Below, piece after piece: positions 24,865 through 34,100 of a stretch of DNA of 64,000 nt. The stretch comes from Bordetella ansorpii (GTDB lineage: Bacteria; Pseudomonadota; Gammaproteobacteria; Burkholderiales; Burkholderiaceae_B): NCBI RefSeq assembly GCF_900078315.1, contig NZ_FKBS01000013.1, forward strand, positions 153,982-217,981. The letters run 5' to 3'. Made by a program: the position numbers and the translations under genes. The notes beneath the pieces were generated by a model. That model was given only the letters and a program-made list of their open reading frames with translations, ran no database searches and was not told the origin of the DNA. Each line of letters opens with the position of its first letter. The stretch's first letter is position 1.

Positions 24865-25254
24865 ATGTCGAAACCGCGCAAATCCGCTGCAGCCAGTACG
24901 CGTCAGATCGCCAAAACGTCGATCAGCCCTGCCGTGCGCGGAACGTATGCGGCGCCCAAGACGCTAGTGGGATCGTTCGAGGCAACTGCGCGCGTGTCGG
25001 AACCTCCGGCAAGTAAGGCGCCAGCCAAAAAATCCGCCTCCAAAAAGATTGCCGCTAAGAAGGCGCCTGCCAAAAAGACCATGGCAAAGGTGGCTGCCAA
25101 AAAAGCGCCAGCAAAGAAGTCGCTTGCCGCGTCGGCAGCGGGCTCGGCTCAATCGGCCAAGCGTTATGCGCTGAGCCGCCAAAAGACTTTGGACGTGTTG
25201 CGCAAGGCGGGGGTACTGACCGCCTCCGGTCATCTGACCAAAGTATTCCAGTGA
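24865..25254 (+). CDS. Lys/Ala-rich histone H1-like small protein, putative partner of an ART-like protein
   Basis: The 129-residue basic protein has three parts. Residues 1-50 are Ser/Thr-rich without clear fold. Residues 50-90 carry AKK-type repeats (KAPAKKSASKKIAAKKAPAKK) like histone H1 tails. The last 30 residues (RYALSRQKTLDVLRKAGVLT, then ASGHLTKVFQ) look like a small folded element. The stop overlaps the GTG start of the next gene by four bases, indicating translational coupling. Base and codon use are less GC-rich (more AAA, ACG-poor third positions) than flanking genes, suggesting transfer. It may be an antitoxin for the downstream protein or a DNA-binding nucleoid protein; family assignment is uncertain. 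Confidence 0.6.
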   Translation: MSKPRKSAAASTRQIAKTSISPAVRGTYAAPKTLVGSFEATARVSEPPASKAPAKKSASKKIAAKKAPAKKTMAKVAAKKAPAKKSLAASAAGSAQSAKRYALSRQKTLDVLRKAGVLTASGHLTKVFQ

Positions 25255-25922
25255 CGCCGGGCCATCTACTGCTGGCCTACCACGGGTGTGACGCGACAAC
25301 ACGCGACGATCTGGTGTCGGGGCGTCTGCGAGCCTTGGACCATAGTCAGAATGAATATGATTGGTTAGGGCCTGGAACCTATTTTTTCGAAGGCGATCCG
25401 CAGCGTGCGATGAACTTCGCCGCTGAATCGGCGGCGCATCCCGACAGGCTCTACACCAAACGGCCGATCGTCACACCGGCGGTGGTTGGCGCGGTGATCT
25501 GCGTGTCCGGATGTCTGGACATGACGACCCAGACAGGTCTGGACGAGTTTTCCGAAGTGCTTGAGCAACTCAAGGCCGTAGGCGCGCCATTGGCCAGGAA
25601 TGACGACAACAATCCTTTGCTGCGCAGATTGAACAATCAAGTCTTCACGGCATTGCATGCGTTTCGTCAGGCGCAAAGCATGCAGGCCTATCAAATGGTG
25701 CGTGGCGCGTTCCTGCAAGGCGAGCCGCTAGGCGATGCGTATTCCGGGTTCAGTCGCGATGGTCACATCCAATTGGCCGTGCGCGATGCCGGCATCGTCG
25801 TCAGCTGGTTCCTGCCGCAGGAGGATCGTCTGATGACCGCCGACGAATACGAGGCTGCGCAGGCTCTGCGCGCCGCGGCGCCCGTCGGCTCTGCGCGCAA
25901 GCCCAGGCGTCGCGCGCCGTAA
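25251..25922 (+). CDS. putative ADP-ribosyltransferase-fold protein
   Basis: The 223-residue protein has no signal peptide. It shows an ART-like layout: LLAYHGCD (His11) in the first strand, NEYDWLGPGTYFFEGDPQRA (Tyr44) followed by helix MNFAAE, and a final strand HIQLAVRDAGIVVSWFLP (172-189) in place of the classic Glu-containing strand. This recalls His-Tyr-type (PARP/DUF3990-like) transferases that move ADP-ribose from NAD+ to a target, but the catalytic third residue is not certain; Gln174 is a candidate. It overlaps the H1-like gene by four bases with a GTG start. The pair shares a lower GC character. A toxin role is an inference from fold and context. Confidence 0.6.
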   Translation: MTPGHLLLAYHGCDATTRDDLVSGRLRALDHSQNEYDWLGPGTYFFEGDPQRAMNFAAESAAHPDRLYTKRPIVTPAVVGAVICVSGCLDMTTQTGLDEFSEVLEQLKAVGAPLARNDDNNPLLRRLNNQVFTALHAFRQAQSMQAYQMVRGAFLQGEPLGDAYSGFSRDGHIQLAVRDAGIVVSWFLPQEDRLMTADEYEAAQALRAAAPVGSARKPRRRAP

Positions 25923-25952
25923 CTCGGAAGTCGATGCGCTGGTGCGCCTGGC

Positions 25953-26312
25953 TCAAGGCGCCAGCATGCTCGTCAGCGTGGCGATCTCGTCGGCCGCCGC
26001 GGCCTGCGCGCGCGCCTCGATCGCGCGATAGCAGCGGATCAGCTCCAGCCCCGTGGGCGTGACCACCGTGCCGCCGCCGCGGGCGCCACCCACCGCGCTT
26101 TCCACCGCCGGGCGCCGCAGCGAGCGGTTCAGTTCGTCGATCAGCAGCCAGGCGCGCCGGTACGACATGCCCAGCTGTTGCGCCGCCGCCGTGATGGAGC
26201 CGGCCTCGATGATGGCTTCGAGCAGCGCGATCTTGCCCGGCCCCACGGCGATGTCCGCATCGCGGTAGACACGCATGCGGAACTGGACGCGGGGAGGCTC
26301 GGAGCGGGACAT
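25953..26312 (-). CDS. ModE-like winged-helix regulator without molybdate-binding domain
   Basis: The 119-residue protein is one ModE-type HTH domain: MRVYRDADIAVGPGKIALLE, AIIEAGSITAAAQQLGMSYR, AWLLIDELNRSLRRPAV and GGTVVTPTGLELIRCYRAIE. In E. coli ModE this domain is followed by two TOBE domains that bind molybdate; here the protein stops after the dimerising helix, so it cannot sense molybdate in the usual way. It probably still binds DNA at the mod promoter or a distant target. It shares strand with modBAC but is separated by the inserted H1-like/ART pair, which suggests that the pair was inserted between regulator and operon. Confidence 0.8.
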   Translation of the reverse strand: MSRSEPPRVQFRMRVYRDADIAVGPGKIALLEAIIEAGSITAAAQQLGMSYRRAWLLIDELNRSLRRPAVESAVGGARGGGTVVTPTGLELIRCYRAIEARAQAAAADEIATLTSMLAP

Positions 26313-26605
26313 GGCACGGAGGAAATCGGGGCGAAGCCCATTGTGTCACCGTTCCGGGGCGTGCGCCCGGGCGGTGGGTGTCACGGCCGTTTGGCGCGCC
26401 ACCATGAGGAAGCTTCCTTTCCGGCCGGCGCGTCATTCGCCGGGATTCCGGAATTCACTTGTCGGGCATGGCCAACTGTCCGGCAGCCTGCCTGTCGTAA
26501 GCTTGCGCCGTCCTCCTACCGGGCATCACCCGGCAGCCAGCCGAGGCGCGAGCCGCCATCCGCGGCCAGCGCCTTCGTTCCATTCGTATCAGAGAGTCCC
26601 CCATC

Positions 26606-27670
26606 ATGCAGACCAAAGCCTACGCTGCGCAATCGTCGTCCACGCCGCTGGCGCCGTTCTCCATCGAACGCCGCACGCCCGGTCCTCAGGACGTCGCCAT
26701 CGAGATTCTGTTCTGTGGCGTCTGCCACTCCGACCTGCACACCGCCCGCGGTGAATGGGCCGGCGTCATGTTCCCCAGCGTGCCCGGCCACGAAATCATC
26801 GGCCGCGTCACGGCCGTGGGCAGCGAGGTCACCAGGTTCAAGGAAGGCGCCATCGTCGGCGTGGGCTGCATCATCGACAGCTGCCGCCATTGCGGCTCCT
26901 GCAGGCTGGGCCTGGAACAATACTGCGACGGCGAGTATGGCTTCACCGGCACGTACAACGGCGTCATGAAGGGCAATGGCACCGAGAACACCTACGGCGG
27001 CTACTCCGAAGCCATCACGGTCGACCAGTCGTTCGTGCTGAGCGTCAACCATGCCGAGAAAGACCTGGCCGCCGCGGCGCCGCTGCTGTGCGCCGGCATC
27101 ACCACGTGGTCGCCGCTGCGCCGCTGGGGCGCGGGTCCCGGCAAGCGCGTCGGCGTGGTCGGCATCGGCGGCCTGGGCCACATGGGCGTGAAGCTGGCGC
27201 ATGCGCTGGGTGCGCACGTCGTGGCCTTCACCACCTCGGCCAGCAAGGCCGACGCCGCCCGTGCGCTGGGCGCCGACGAGGTCGTGGTGTCCACCGACGA
27301 CGACGCCATGGCCGCGCAGGCCAACAGCCTGGACTTCATCCTGAACACCGTGGCGGCCTCGCACGACCTGGACCGTTTCCTGGCGCTGCTCAAGCTGGAT
27401 GGCACCATGGCCCTGGTCGGCGTGCCGGCCGAGCCGCACCCGTCGCCTTCGGCCTTCTCGTTCATCGGCAAGCGCCGCAGCCTGGCCGGCTCGCTGATCG
27501 GCGGCATCGCCGAAACGCAGGAAATGCTGGACTTCTGCGCCGAGCACGGCATCACCTCCGACGTCGAGATGATCGCCATGCAGGACATCGAAGGCGCCTA
27601 CGAACGCATGTTGAAGGGCGACGTGAAATACCGTTTCGTCATCGACATGCAGACGCTGCGCGCCAACTGA
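26606..27670 (+). CDS. zinc-dependent NAD(P) alcohol dehydrogenase
   Basis: The 354-residue medium-chain dehydrogenase interconverts alcohols and aldehydes. CGVCHSDLH (Cys37, Cys40, His41 region) and GHEIIG give the catalytic zinc ligands; the structural zinc is held by SCRHCGSCRLGLEQYC. The Rossmann loop is VGVVGIGGLGHMGVK. The pattern matches the YahK/cinnamyl alcohol dehydrogenase subgroup, which usually prefers NADPH and aromatic or aliphatic aldehydes. The ATG at 26606 begins MQTKAYAAQSSS. It is monocistronic. The 293 bases upstream (26313-26605) contain no other gene that I can recognise. Confidence 0.9.
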   Translation: MQTKAYAAQSSSTPLAPFSIERRTPGPQDVAIEILFCGVCHSDLHTARGEWAGVMFPSVPGHEIIGRVTAVGSEVTRFKEGAIVGVGCIIDSCRHCGSCRLGLEQYCDGEYGFTGTYNGVMKGNGTENTYGGYSEAITVDQSFVLSVNHAEKDLAAAAPLLCAGITTWSPLRRWGAGPGKRVGVVGIGGLGHMGVKLAHALGAHVVAFTTSASKADAARALGADEVVVSTDDDAMAAQANSLDFILNTVAASHDLDRFLALLKLDGTMALVGVPAEPHPSPSAFSFIGKRRSLAGSLIGGIAETQEMLDFCAEHGITSDVEMIAMQDIEGAYERMLKGDVKYRFVIDMQTLRAN

Positions 27671-27725
27671 TCGCGCGTGAAACCCTGGCCCGGCAGGGCC
27701 GGGGCGATGCGCCATCCGGGCCGGT

Positions 27726-28634
27726 TCAATCCCCGGTGTCGGCCTGGATCGCCAACGCCACCGTCTCGGTGGCGCCCGCTTCCACGGTCAGCACGTCGTC
27801 CATGATGCGCGCCGTCTCGATGCACAGCATGCGCTGCCAGGCATCGCTGGCAAAGTCGGACAGCCGCGCCGACTTCTCGACCCACGGATTCCACACCACC
27901 GCCGAGCGCGAGTTCGATGCCGCCAGGCGCAGGGTACGTCCCCAGTCGGGGTCGTGCACCTCGATGGGCCGATCCACTTCCTGGTAGATGCGGTCGGTCT
28001 CTTCCTCGATGGCGATCTCGCCCTGCTGGCGCAGCGGCGTCCAGCCGCGCGCCGTGTCCAGATAGGGCTTGTCCTGCAGGCCGTCGATGCGGACGCGGCG
28101 GCTGTCGGACACCGCCAGGTACGTGTGCAGGGCCAGGCTGACCGTAAACGGCGCCGAGCCCGTGTTGGTGATCGAGAAGCCCAGCTCCAGCGACTTGCCG
28201 AAGCGCGCCGTCAGCGCCAGCCGGGCCGAATGGCGCCACGGGCCCAGGCCGTCTTCCAGGTCCAGCACGAACATCAGCTCGGCCCAGTCCTTGCCCGTCT
28301 CGGGTTCGGCCAGTTGCCAGTCCAGCCCGCGCACCAGGCCGTGCGAGGGGGCGTCGTCCGGCGCGTTCACGCTGTCGCGCACCGATTGCGGATTGCGCGC
28401 GTAGACGCCGAACCAGGGCCAGCATACGGGCACGCCGCCGCGTACCGAGGCGCCGGCGCGGAACGACGCCTGTTCCGACAGCCACACCAGCGGCTTGCCG
28501 CCGGTGGGTGTGTAGCTCAGCAGTTGCGCACCCTGCGGCGCCATCAGTGCCGAACCGTGCGGCGTCTCGATGCGCAGGCAATCCAGTTCGCCCAGGCGTT
28601 CGGGGAAGATGCGTACGGGGGCAGGCGTGGTCAT
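27726..28634 (-). CDS. D-hexose-6-phosphate mutarotase (YeaD family)
   Basis: The 302-residue protein belongs to the aldose-1-epimerase fold, which equilibrates the anomers of glucose-6-phosphate. Motifs are MAPQGAQLLSYTPTGGKPLVW, GGVPVCWPWFGVY, PSHGLVRGLDWQL, ALHTYLAVSD and VVWNPWVEKSARLSDF; the His of PSHG and the Asp/Glu regions are the catalytic area. It is cytosolic. The start MTTPAPVRIFPE at 28634 follows AGGAGA at good spacing, while the longer frame adds a His/Pro-rich stretch. It is monocistronic and divergent from the DUF1810 gene. Confidence 0.88.
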   Translation of the reverse strand: MTTPAPVRIFPERLGELDCLRIETPHGSALMAPQGAQLLSYTPTGGKPLVWLSEQASFRAGASVRGGVPVCWPWFGVYARNPQSVRDSVNAPDDAPSHGLVRGLDWQLAEPETGKDWAELMFVLDLEDGLGPWRHSARLALTARFGKSLELGFSITNTGSAPFTVSLALHTYLAVSDSRRVRIDGLQDKPYLDTARGWTPLRQQGEIAIEEETDRIYQEVDRPIEVHDPDWGRTLRLAASNSRSAVVWNPWVEKSARLSDFASDAWQRMLCIETARIMDDVLTVEAGATETVALAIQADTGD

Positions 28635-28795
28635 GGCGGTCGGTCTCCTGTGAAGTCCCGGACAGTGTAAGACCGGGCAGGGCGCCTGCGGCGTAGCGCT
28701 ATGTTGCAAGCGGTTCCCAGCCGGGACGTGACGCGGCGGGGCAAGGGGCCCTACACTTGCCTGACCCGGCCTGGCCGGCCTTGCGCGAGACGCCC

Positions 28796-29221
28796 ATGAG
28801 CGAAGATCCCTTCAATCTGCAACGCTTCGTCGATGCCCAGGACGAGGTCTATTCCCAGGCGCTGGCCGAACTGGCCCGCGGCCGCAAGGCCAGTCACTGG
28901 ATGTGGTTCGTCTTTCCGCAGTTGCGCGGGCTGGGCCGCAGCGACACCGCGCAGTTCTACGGCATCGGTTCGCGCGACGAGGCCTCGGCCTATCTGCGGC
29001 ATCCCCTGCTGGGCGCGCGCCTGCGCGAATGCGTGCACACGCTGCTGGCCTTGGGCACCGCCGACCCGCGCGCCATCTTCGGCTCCCCCGACGACATGAA
29101 ACTGCGCTCGTGCCTGACGCTGTTCGCGGCCATCGTGCCCGGCGACGCGGGTGTCGAGGCGGCGCTGTCGCGGTTCTATCCGGAAGGCCCGGACGCGCAG
29201 ACGCTGCGCCTGCTGGACTAG
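28796..29221 (+). CDS. DUF1810 family protein
   Basis: The 141-residue cytosolic protein fits DUF1810: DPFNLQRFVDAQDEVYSQAL, KASHWMWFVFPQLRGLG, AQFYGIGSRDEASAYLRHPL, LGARLRECVHTLLALG and GSPDDMKLRSCLTLF. The biochemical role is unknown. The ATG at 28796 (MSEDPFNLQ) fits the family better than an in-frame start 39 bases upstream. It converges with soxR. Confidence 0.82.
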   Translation: MSEDPFNLQRFVDAQDEVYSQALAELARGRKASHWMWFVFPQLRGLGRSDTAQFYGIGSRDEASAYLRHPLLGARLRECVHTLLALGTADPRAIFGSPDDMKLRSCLTLFAAIVPGDAGVEAALSRFYPEGPDAQTLRLLD

Positions 29222-29250
29222 GGCCTGTCAACCCTGGCGGTAGCCTCGCC

Positions 29251-29727
29251 TCAGTCGTCCGGATACACATCCCCCATCCACACGCGCGCGCCCGCGCCGT
29301 TGCGCGCCGCCCGGTCGTTCGGATTGCTCAGCTTGCAGCTTTTCAACGACAGGCAGCCGCAGCCGATGCAGTGGTTCAGATCCATGTCCAGCCTTTGCAG
29401 TTCCGCGATGCGCTGCTTCACGCGCGCGCGCCAGTCGCGCGACATGCGGTCCCAGTCCGCCTTGGAGGGCGCCCTGTTCACGCCCAGGCCGTTCAGTTGT
29501 TCGGCGATCTCTTCCAGCGTGTAGCCGATGCGTTGCGAAAACACGATGAAGGCGATGCGGCGCAGGCTGGCGCGCGGAAAATGGCGCCGGCTGCTGCCCT
29601 GGCGCACCGACTGGATCAGGCCCAGCGATTCGTAATAGCGCAGCGCCGACGCCGCCACGCCGCTGCGCGCGGCGACCTCGCCGATGGACAACAGCGAGGC
29701 TTCATTCATCTCGGGTTTGGTGGACAT
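29251..29727 (-). CDS. soxR: redox-sensitive transcriptional activator SoxR
   Basis: The 158-residue MerR-family regulator has an HTH (LLSIGEVAARSGVAASALRY), the linker YESLGLI, a dimerisation helix and the [2Fe-2S] loop CIGCGCLSLKSC, spaced C-x2-C-x-C-x5-C as in SoxR. Oxidation of the cluster by redox-active compounds untwists promoters with a 19-base spacer and starts transcription. The divergent RND operon carries exactly such a promoter at 29749-29779. No soxS is present, as is usual outside enterics, where SoxR controls efflux and redox genes directly. Confidence 0.95.
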   Translation of the reverse strand: MSTKPEMNEASLLSIGEVAARSGVAASALRYYESLGLIQSVRQGSSRRHFPRASLRRIAFIVFSQRIGYTLEEIAEQLNGLGVNRAPSKADWDRMSRDWRARVKQRIAELQRLDMDLNHCIGCGCLSLKSCKLSNPNDRAARNGAGARVWMGDVYPDD

Positions 29728-29748
29728 AGGCCTCCAGCAGGGTCTTTG

Positions 29749-29779
29749 TTGACTTGAAGTTAACTTTAACTTTTACCAT
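29749..29779 (+). promoter_or_regulatory. SoxR-type promoter driving the RND efflux operon
   Basis: TTGACT (29749-29754) and TACCAT (29774-29779) are separated by 19 bases, the over-long spacer of MerR/SoxR-activated promoters. The spacer contains AAGTTAACTT, a perfect palindrome matching the centre of the classic SoxR box. It points to the plus strand, toward the membrane fusion protein gene 150 bases away. Confidence 0.8.
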
Positions 29780-29929
29780 GCGCCCACTTCATCACGGTAC
29801 CCCCCGTCGGGGTGGCGGGCGCTCAGGCAGGAAAGCCAGGATCACGGACATGGCCTAGTCGGATAGGCATATCTTGGATCTTGGCCCCAGGCATGCGGCG
29901 CACCACCATGGCGGCACCTCAACCTCCGC

Positions 29930-31111
29930 ATGCACACCTTTCCTATGCACGGCCCTCACGCCTTCAGATTCCGCCCCATGTCCGCCCGCTTGTCGGCGGG
30001 CGCCCTCATCCTGATGCTGGCCGCGTGCCAGCAACCCGCCTCCGAAGGCGCGCCGCCCGTGCCCGAGGTCGGCGTGGCGGTCATCCAGCCGCGCACCGTC
30101 CAACTGAAGGACGAGTTCAATGGCCGCCTGGAAGCCGTCGATGCCGTCGAACTTCGTCCACGCGTCAGCGGCTACCTCGAGCGAGTAGCCTTCAAGGAAG
30201 GCGACTTCGTGAAACCGGGCGACGTGCTGTTCGTCATCGATCCGCGCCCCTATCGCATCGCGCTGGACCGCGCCATTGCCCAGCAACAGCAGGCTCGCGC
30301 GGCCGCGCAACTGGCGCGCGTGCAATTGAACCGCGTGCAGACGCTGATGAAGGCGCGCGCCACCTCGCAGGAAGAGCTGGACAACGTCCAGGCCTCGCAA
30401 TTGCAGGCGCAGGCCTCGCTGCGCGCCGCCGACGCCGCGGTGGACGACGCCAGGCTGAACCTGGGCTATACCGAAGTGCGCGCCCCCATTTCGGGCCGCA
30501 TCGGCCGCGCCTTGCTGACCCCGGGCAACCTGGCGCGCGCCGACCAGTCGTTGCTGACCACCGTGGTGTCTCAAGACCCGGTCTACGTGTACTTCGATTG
30601 CGACGAGCAGAGCTTCCTGCGCTACACCGCGCAGCGCGCCCAGGGCAAGGGGCGCGCGATCGCGCAGGCGCCGGTGGGCATCGCGCTGGCCAACGACCAG
30701 GGCTTCCCGCACACGGGTACGGTGGATTTCCTGGACAACCGCCTGGATCCGGCCACCGGCACCATCCGCGCCCGCGCGCGGCTGGCCAATCCCGACCAGG
30801 CTTTCGTGCCCGGCCTGTATGCGCGCGTGCAGTTGAACAGCGCCGCCGCGCAATCCGCGCTGCTGGTCGACGACAAGGCCGTGCTGACCGACCAGAGCCA
30901 GAAGTACGTCTACGTGATCGGCCCTGAGAACAAGGCGCTGCGCCGCGACGTGACGGTGGGCCGCGCCGTGGACGGCCAGCGCATCGTCGAGACCGGACTT
31001 TCGCCCGGAGACCGGGTCGTGGTCGAGGGCTTCCAGAAGATCTTCTACCCCGGCGCGCCGGTCAAGCCGGTGGCGCTGGCCGCCGCTGGCGCAGCCGGCA
31101 ACAAGCCGTAA
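29930..31111 (+). CDS. RND efflux periplasmic adaptor (membrane fusion protein)
   Basis: The adaptor links the inner-membrane RND pump to the outer-membrane channel. A lipoprotein signal GALILMLAAC is followed by VAVIQPRTVQLKDEFNGRLE, the barrel-sandwich RVSGYLERVAFKEGDFVKPG, a coiled-coil hairpin (QQQQARAAAQLARVQLNRVQ to LDNVQASQLQAQASL), LGYTEVRAPISGRIGRA and the beta-barrel DRVVVEGFQKIFYPGAPV. Several starts are possible; the ATG at 29930 gives 393 residues, while 29945 or 29978 also leave an intact lipoprotein signal, with none having a clear ribosome site. It is the first gene of the SoxR-controlled operon, 11 bases before the pump gene. Confidence 0.9.
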   Translation: MHTFPMHGPHAFRFRPMSARLSAGALILMLAACQQPASEGAPPVPEVGVAVIQPRTVQLKDEFNGRLEAVDAVELRPRVSGYLERVAFKEGDFVKPGDVLFVIDPRPYRIALDRAIAQQQQARAAAQLARVQLNRVQTLMKARATSQEELDNVQASQLQAQASLRAADAAVDDARLNLGYTEVRAPISGRIGRALLTPGNLARADQSLLTTVVSQDPVYVYFDCDEQSFLRYTAQRAQGKGRAIAQAPVGIALANDQGFPHTGTVDFLDNRLDPATGTIRARARLANPDQAFVPGLYARVQLNSAAAQSALLVDDKAVLTDQSQKYVYVIGPENKALRRDVTVGRAVDGQRIVETGLSPGDRVVVEGFQKIFYPGAPVKPVALAAAGAAGNKP

Positions 31112-31122
31112 GGCAGGACGCC

Positions 31123-34100
31123 ATGGATTTCTCCAAGTTCTTCATCGACCGGCCGATCTTCGCGGTCGTGCTGTCGATCATCCTCTTCGCGGTCGGCCTG
31201 ATCGCCATTCCCGTGCTGCCCGCGGGCGAATATCCCGAGGTCGTGCCGCCCAGCGTGGTCGTGCGCGCCACGTATCCGGGCGCCAATCCCAAGGAGATCG
31301 CCGAGTCCGTCGCCGCGCCGCTCGAAGAGGTCATCAACGGCGTCGAGGGCATCATGTACATGAAGTCCGTGTCCAGCTCGGACGGCACGCTGCAGGTGGC
31401 CGTCACCTTCCTGCCCGGCGTCGATCCGGACACGGCGGCGGTGCGTGTGCAGAACCGCGTCAGCCAGTCGCTGTCGCGCCTGCCCGACGAGGTGCGCCAG
31501 TTCGGCGTGACCACGCAGAAGCAGTCGCCCACGCCGCTGATGTACCTGACGCTGTACTCGCCGGACAACAGCCGCGATTCGCTGTACATGCGCAACTATC
31601 TGCTGCTGCACGTCAAGGACGAGCTGTCGCGCATTCCCGGCGTGGGCGACGTCGGCCTGTATGGCTCCGGCGACTACGCCATGCGGCTGTGGCTCGACCC
31701 CAACCGCCTGGCCTCGCGCGGCCTGGCGGCCAGCGACGTGCTGGCCGCCGTGCGCGAGCAGAACGTGCAGGTGTCCGCGGGCCAACTGGGCGCCGAGCCC
31801 AGCCCCAAGGCGGGCGACTTCCTGACCCCCATCAACGTGCGCGGCCGCCTGAAGAGCACCGAGGAGTTCGGCAACATCGTGCTGCGCGCGGGGGCGGACG
31901 GGCAGGTGGTGAAGCTCGCCGACGTGGCGCGCATCGAACTGGGGGCGGGCGACTACACCCTGCGAGCCTACCGCGACGACAGGAACTCGGCTTCCGTGGG
32001 CGTGTTCCTGTCGCCCGGCGCCAATTCCCTGGCCGTGGCCGAGGTCGTCTACGCCAAGCTGGATGAGCTGTCGCAACGCTTTCCCTCGGGCCTGAAGTAC
32101 GAGGCCACCTGGGATCCCACGGTCTTCGTGCGCGATTCCATCGCGGCCGTGCAGCACACGCTGATCGAGGCGGTGGTGCTTGTCGTATTCGTGGTGATCC
32201 TGTTCCTGCAGACCTGGCGCGCGTCCATCATTCCGCTGGTGGCCGTGCCGGTGTCGGTGGTGGGCACGTTCGCGTTCCTGCTGCTGCTGGGATATTCCAT
32301 CAATACGCTGACGCTGTTCGGGCTGGTGCTGGCCATCGGCATCGTGGTGGACGACGCCATCGTGGTGGTCGAGAACGTCGAGCGCAACATCGAGCGCGGC
32401 CTCGCCCCGCGCGATGCCGCGCACCAGGCCATGAAGGAAGTCTCCGGCCCCATCATCGCCATCATGCTGGTGCTGTGCGCGGTGTTCGTGCCCATGGCCT
32501 TCATGAGCGGCGTCACCGGCCAGTTCTACAAGCAGTTCGCCGTCACCATCGCCATCTCCACGGTGATCTCCACCATCAACTCGCTGACGCTGTCGCCCGC
32601 GCTGGCCGCCAAGCTGCTGCGGCCGCACGGCGCGCCGCGCGATGGCCTGTCGCGCGCCATCGACGCGATGCTGGGCTGGCTGTTCCGTCCGTTCAACCGG
32701 TTCTTCCAGCGCAGTTCGGATGGCTATCACGGCGTGGTGGGCCGTTCGCTGAAACGCCGCGGCCTGGTGTTCGCCGTGTATGCGGTGCTGCTGGCGGGCA
32801 CGGCGTATCTGTTCAACACCGTGCCGTCCGGCTTCATTCCCACGCAGGACAAACTGTACCTGTTCGCGGGCGCCAAACTGCCCGAAGGCGCGTCGCTGGC
32901 GCGCACCACCGAGGTGATGCAGCAGATGACCCGGATGGCCCTGGACACCGAGGGCGTGCAGACGGTCGCGGGCTTCGCCGGGCTGAATGCCTTGCAGCAG
33001 ACCAACACGCCCAACATCACCAACAGCTACGTCATCCTCAAGCCGTTCGGCGAGCGCACCCGCAGCGCGGCCGAGATCAACGCCGAGCTCAGCGCCAAGT
33101 TCTCCACCATCAAGGGCGGCTTCGCCTACGCGCTGATGCCGCCGCCCATCCAGGGCCTGGGCAACGGCTCGGGCTATTCGCTGTACCTGGAAGACCGGGG
33201 CGGACTGGGCTACGGCGCCTTGCAGAAGGCCACCGAGGCCTTCATGGCGGCGGTGGCGCAGACGCCGGGCATGGGGTATCCGGTCAGTTCCTACCAGGCC
33301 AACATTCCCCAGCTGGAAGTGAACGTGGACCGCATCAAGGCCAAGGCGCAGGGCGTGTCGCTGACCGACCTGTTCCAGACGCTGCAGGTGTACCTGGGGT
33401 CGAGCTACGTCAACGACTTCAACCTGTTCGGACGCGTCTACCGCGTGATGGCGCAGGCGGACGCGGACCATCGCCAGGCCGTGGCCGACATCGGCAACCT
33501 GCGTGTGCGCAACGCCGCGGGCGAGATGGTGCCGGTAGGCTCCATGGTCACCGTGACGCCCACCTTCGGGCCGGACCCGGTGATGCGCTACAACGGCTAT
33601 CCCGCCGCCGACCTGATCGGCGAGTCCGACCCGCGCGTGCTGTCCTCGGGCCAGACCCTGGCCAAGCTGGAAGCGATCGCCAAACAGGTGCTGCCGCCCG
33701 GCATCGTGCTGGAGTGGAGCGATCTGAGCTATCAGCAGGTCACGCAGAGCAATGCCGCCCTCGTGGTGTTCCCGCTGGCGCTGATGCTGGTGTTCCTGGT
33801 GCTGGCCGCGCTGTACGAAAGCTGGACCCTGCCGCTGGCCGTGATCCTGATCGTGCCGGTCTGCATGTGCGCCGCGCTGTTCGGCGTGTGGCTGGCCGGC
33901 GGCGACAACAACGTGTTCGTGCAGGTGGGGCTGGTGGTGCTGATGGGCCTGGCGTGCAAGAACGCCATCCTGATCGTGGAGTTCGCGCGCGAACTGGAGA
34001 TCCAGGGCAAGGGCACCGTCGAGGCCGCCTTGCAGGCTTGCCGCCTGCGGCTGCGGCCCATCGTCATGACCTCGGTGGCGTTCATCGCGGGTTCGGTGCC

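Noticed and set aside
25050-25130. Short tandem DNA repeat in the H1-like gene
   Set aside because: The AAGAAGGCGCC-like repetition reflects AKK peptide repeats in coding sequence, not an independent DNA repeat or CRISPR.
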